Below, one piece after another: positions 7,107 to 8,394 of a stretch of DNA of 8,394 bases. This stretch comes from Planctomycetota bacterium (GTDB taxonomy: Bacteria > Planctomycetota > UBA8108). Location of the stretch: positions 2,419 to 10,812 of the forward strand of contig NZOA01000024.1 in the NCBI GenBank assembly GCA_002695115.1. Direction: 5' to 3'. Every line of letters starts with the position of its first letter. The stretch's first letter is position 1. The position numbers and the translations under genes are program-made. A model generated the notes under the pieces. It saw nothing but the letters and a program-made list of their open reading frames with translations. It did no database searches and was not told where the DNA came from.

Positions 7107-8183
7107 TTGAAGGAAAGGACGTCCCTCTTGGGGGAAGCGCAACAGACAGAAATGGATGTTTCTTCGGCTACCGCGGAATCCACCTGCTCGGTGGATGTAC
7201 ACACGCATATTTTCTGCTGGGGGGAGAATCCCGAGGAGGGCTATCTGTCCGAGAACACTCGCAAGGCGTGGAAGACACGGTTTGTTCTTCGATTTTCAGG
7301 AATACTGAAGGAGCCTGGCGAAACGATCAGCGAGAAGATGCGCAACCGGCTGATTCGACACATCCAGACCTCGGGCCTGGATTACGCCGTGGTGCTGGCG
7401 CAGGACGCCGTGTACCACGAAGACGGCTCCCGCAACGATCCTGATACGCACTTCTACGTCTCGAACGACCACGTCTTCAACCTGGCGAAGGATTGTCCCC
7501 AGGTCCTGCCGGGCTGCTCGATCAACCCGATCCGCAGTGACGCGTTGAAAGAGCTGGAGCGTTGCCGCGCCGCGGGGGCGCGCCTGGTCAAGCTGCACAC
7601 GGCTATCCAGGGTGTCGATCCATCGCGAGCTGAGTTTGACCCGTTCTACAAGCTGGCCAACGAGCTGGGCGTGGTGCTGATGTTCCACACCGGCTGGGAG
7701 CATTCCTGCAAGGTGGTTTCTCAGCAATTCACCGACCCCCTGAAGCTGGAGCGTCCGCTCGACCATGGAGGGCCGGTGATCGCCGCTCACTGCGGAAGCT
7801 GCGCCTGGTACGATAAGGAACAATACTACCCCCGGTTTGTCGAGATGATGAACCGCTACGAAAACCTTTTCGGTGACACGGCCATTATGGCGAGCATGAA
7901 TCGCTGGTTTTCTCTGCGACGGATGAGCCGTGAAGAGGAATGGCTCAAGCATCGTATCCTGCACGGCAGCGACTATCCCTTTCCAACCGCTCGTCTGCCG
8001 TTCCTGCTCCGTACCGGCCTCTTTCCCCCGGAGAGAAAAAACCCGCTCGATCTGGATCTGCGGGTCAAGAGATCGTTCAAGTTCGGTCCGGGCTACGCCG
8101 GCCAGGTTCTCAAGCTGCTCGGGGTGGAGCCATCATCCTGCGTACCCGAGCCACCTCCATCTCCTCCCGGCGCCCGAGAATAA
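7107..8183 (+). CDS. Amidohydrolase-2-type metal-dependent hydrolase (TIM barrel)
   Basis: The protein has 358 residues if it starts at TTG 7107, or 343 from ATG 7152. It has the ordered metal-site motifs of the amidohydrolase superfamily. DVHTH supplies the H-x-H pair (H32, H34) near the N-terminus. RLVKLH (K162, H164) follows, then FHTGWEH (H194), AAHCGS (H228) and the terminal aspartate in HGSDYP (D289). This matches the amidohydrolase_2 family (hydrolases and decarboxylases acting on small ring or ester/amide compounds). The actual substrate cannot be read from sequence. No signal peptide or membrane span is visible, so it is probably cytoplasmic. It begins nine bases after the acyltransferase/NlpC-P60 fusion gene and is probably co-transcribed with it. 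The last 20 or so residues are rich in proline and serine and probably disordered. Confidence 0.85.
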   Translation: MKERTSLLGEAQQTEMDVSSATAESTCSVDVHTHIFCWGENPEEGYLSENTRKAWKTRFVLRFSGILKEPGETISEKMRNRLIRHIQTSGLDYAVVLAQDAVYHEDGSRNDPDTHFYVSNDHVFNLAKDCPQVLPGCSINPIRSDALKELERCRAAGARLVKLHTAIQGVDPSRAEFDPFYKLANELGVVLMFHTGWEHSCKVVSQQFTDPLKLERPLDHGGPVIAAHCGSCAWYDKEQYYPRFVEMMNRYENLFGDTAIMASMNRWFSLRRMSREEEWLKHRILHGSDYPFPTARLPFLLRTGLFPPERKNPLDLDLRVKRSFKFGPGYAGQVLKLLGVEPSSCVPEPPPSPPGARE

Positions 8184-8204
8184 TCTCCAATCCCGGGAAG
8201 CTCC

Positions 8205-8394
8205 TCAGTCCTCGTCGTCGGCATCCGGCGGCAGTGGAGGCGGCTCGGGTACGGGGGGTGGCTTCAGGGGGGGGGCTTTTTCGGCTTCTTTCCTTCTCTT
8301 TTTTTTCGATTGTTTTCGTCTTTTTCTACGCTTGCGGTCGTGAGTTCTCTTGGCCCATTTAACCCATTGCTGATGCTGGGAAAAGAATTTCCAG
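8205..8394 (-). CDS. C-terminal end of an unidentified protein with basic, proline-rich and acidic tail; 5' part outside window
   Basis: A minus-strand frame is open from the right edge to TGA at 8207-8205, giving 62 residues. It starts WKFFSQHQQWVKWAKRTH, goes through a dense Lys/Arg stretch (RKRRKRRKQSKKKRRKEAEK), then a proline-rich stretch (PPLKPPPVPEPPPLPP), and ends DADDED. The ordered change from basic to proline to acidic residues, and the lack of an alternative gene here, support real coding. I do not recognise the family; the basic tail could bind nucleic acid or membrane phosphates. The frame runs through an 8-A tract (8299-8306) and a 9-C tract (8267-8275) as read on its own strand, so a single-base sequencing error there would alter the tail. 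It converges with the amidohydrolase gene with 21 bases between stop codons. Confidence 0.65.
   Translation of the reverse strand, partial: WKFFSQHQQWVKWAKRTHDRKRRKRRKQSKKKRRKEAEKAPPLKPPPVPEPPPLPPDADDED

Noticed and set aside
7296..7964. Minus-strand open frame of 222 residues
   Set aside because: It is antisense to the amidohydrolase, whose metal-binding motifs are all in the plus frame; no family motif is seen in the antisense product.
8281..8325. T-rich stretch as a terminator after the amidohydrolase
   Set aside because: No GC-rich hairpin precedes the T tract, it lies about 100 bases past the stop, and it is explained as lysine codons on the minus strand.
7930..8362. Two plus-strand open frames of 137 and 140 residues running past the amidohydrolase end
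   Set aside because: Both begin inside the amidohydrolase in other frames and read antisense through the Lys/Pro-rich minus-strand tail; the Phe/Ser/Gly-rich ends are the complement of that tail.

Overview
The window is about 8.4 kb of GC-rich bacterial DNA (around 60 % by eye). It most resembles a member of the PVC group (Planctomycetota, Verrucomicrobiota and relatives). The main reason is the first gene, a large 'PVC-type' haem-binding protein with a sugar-dehydrogenase-like propeller, HEAT-like helices, carbohydrate-binding-like modules and a C-terminal c-type haem site. This architecture is known mainly from those phyla. Genus or species cannot be fixed from the sequence.

Layout. Positions 2-3532 (+) hold the 5'-truncated haem protein, with a duplicated short motif followed by a duplicated beta-sandwich-like module in its middle. 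Positions 3572-3658 (-) hold tRNA-Leu(CAA) with an encoded CCA and a good candidate promoter at 3686-3714. Positions 3846-7097 (+) hold a very large protein that joins a PlsC-type glycerolipid acyltransferase, several membrane spans, a helical linker and a YiiX-like, circularly permuted NlpC/P60 (papain-like) domain. Nine bases later, at 7107-8183 (+), lies an amidohydrolase-2-type TIM-barrel metalloenzyme, probably in the same operon. From the right edge, 8394-8205 (-) is the last 62 codons of another gene, with a lysine/arginine-rich, then proline-rich, then acidic tail. It converges on the amidohydrolase with a 21-base gap.

How the genes may work together. The haem protein is probably an exported redox or carbohydrate-related protein, and nothing visible ties it to the downstream genes beyond shared strand. 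The acyltransferase/NlpC-P60 fusion and the amidohydrolase look like a two-gene unit. The permuted NlpC/P60 class includes LRAT-type enzymes that move or remove acyl groups on lipids. A single membrane protein that carries both a glycerolipid acyltransferase and such a domain therefore suggests a membrane-lipid remodelling enzyme. That is inference, but the domain pairing is the most unusual thing in the window.
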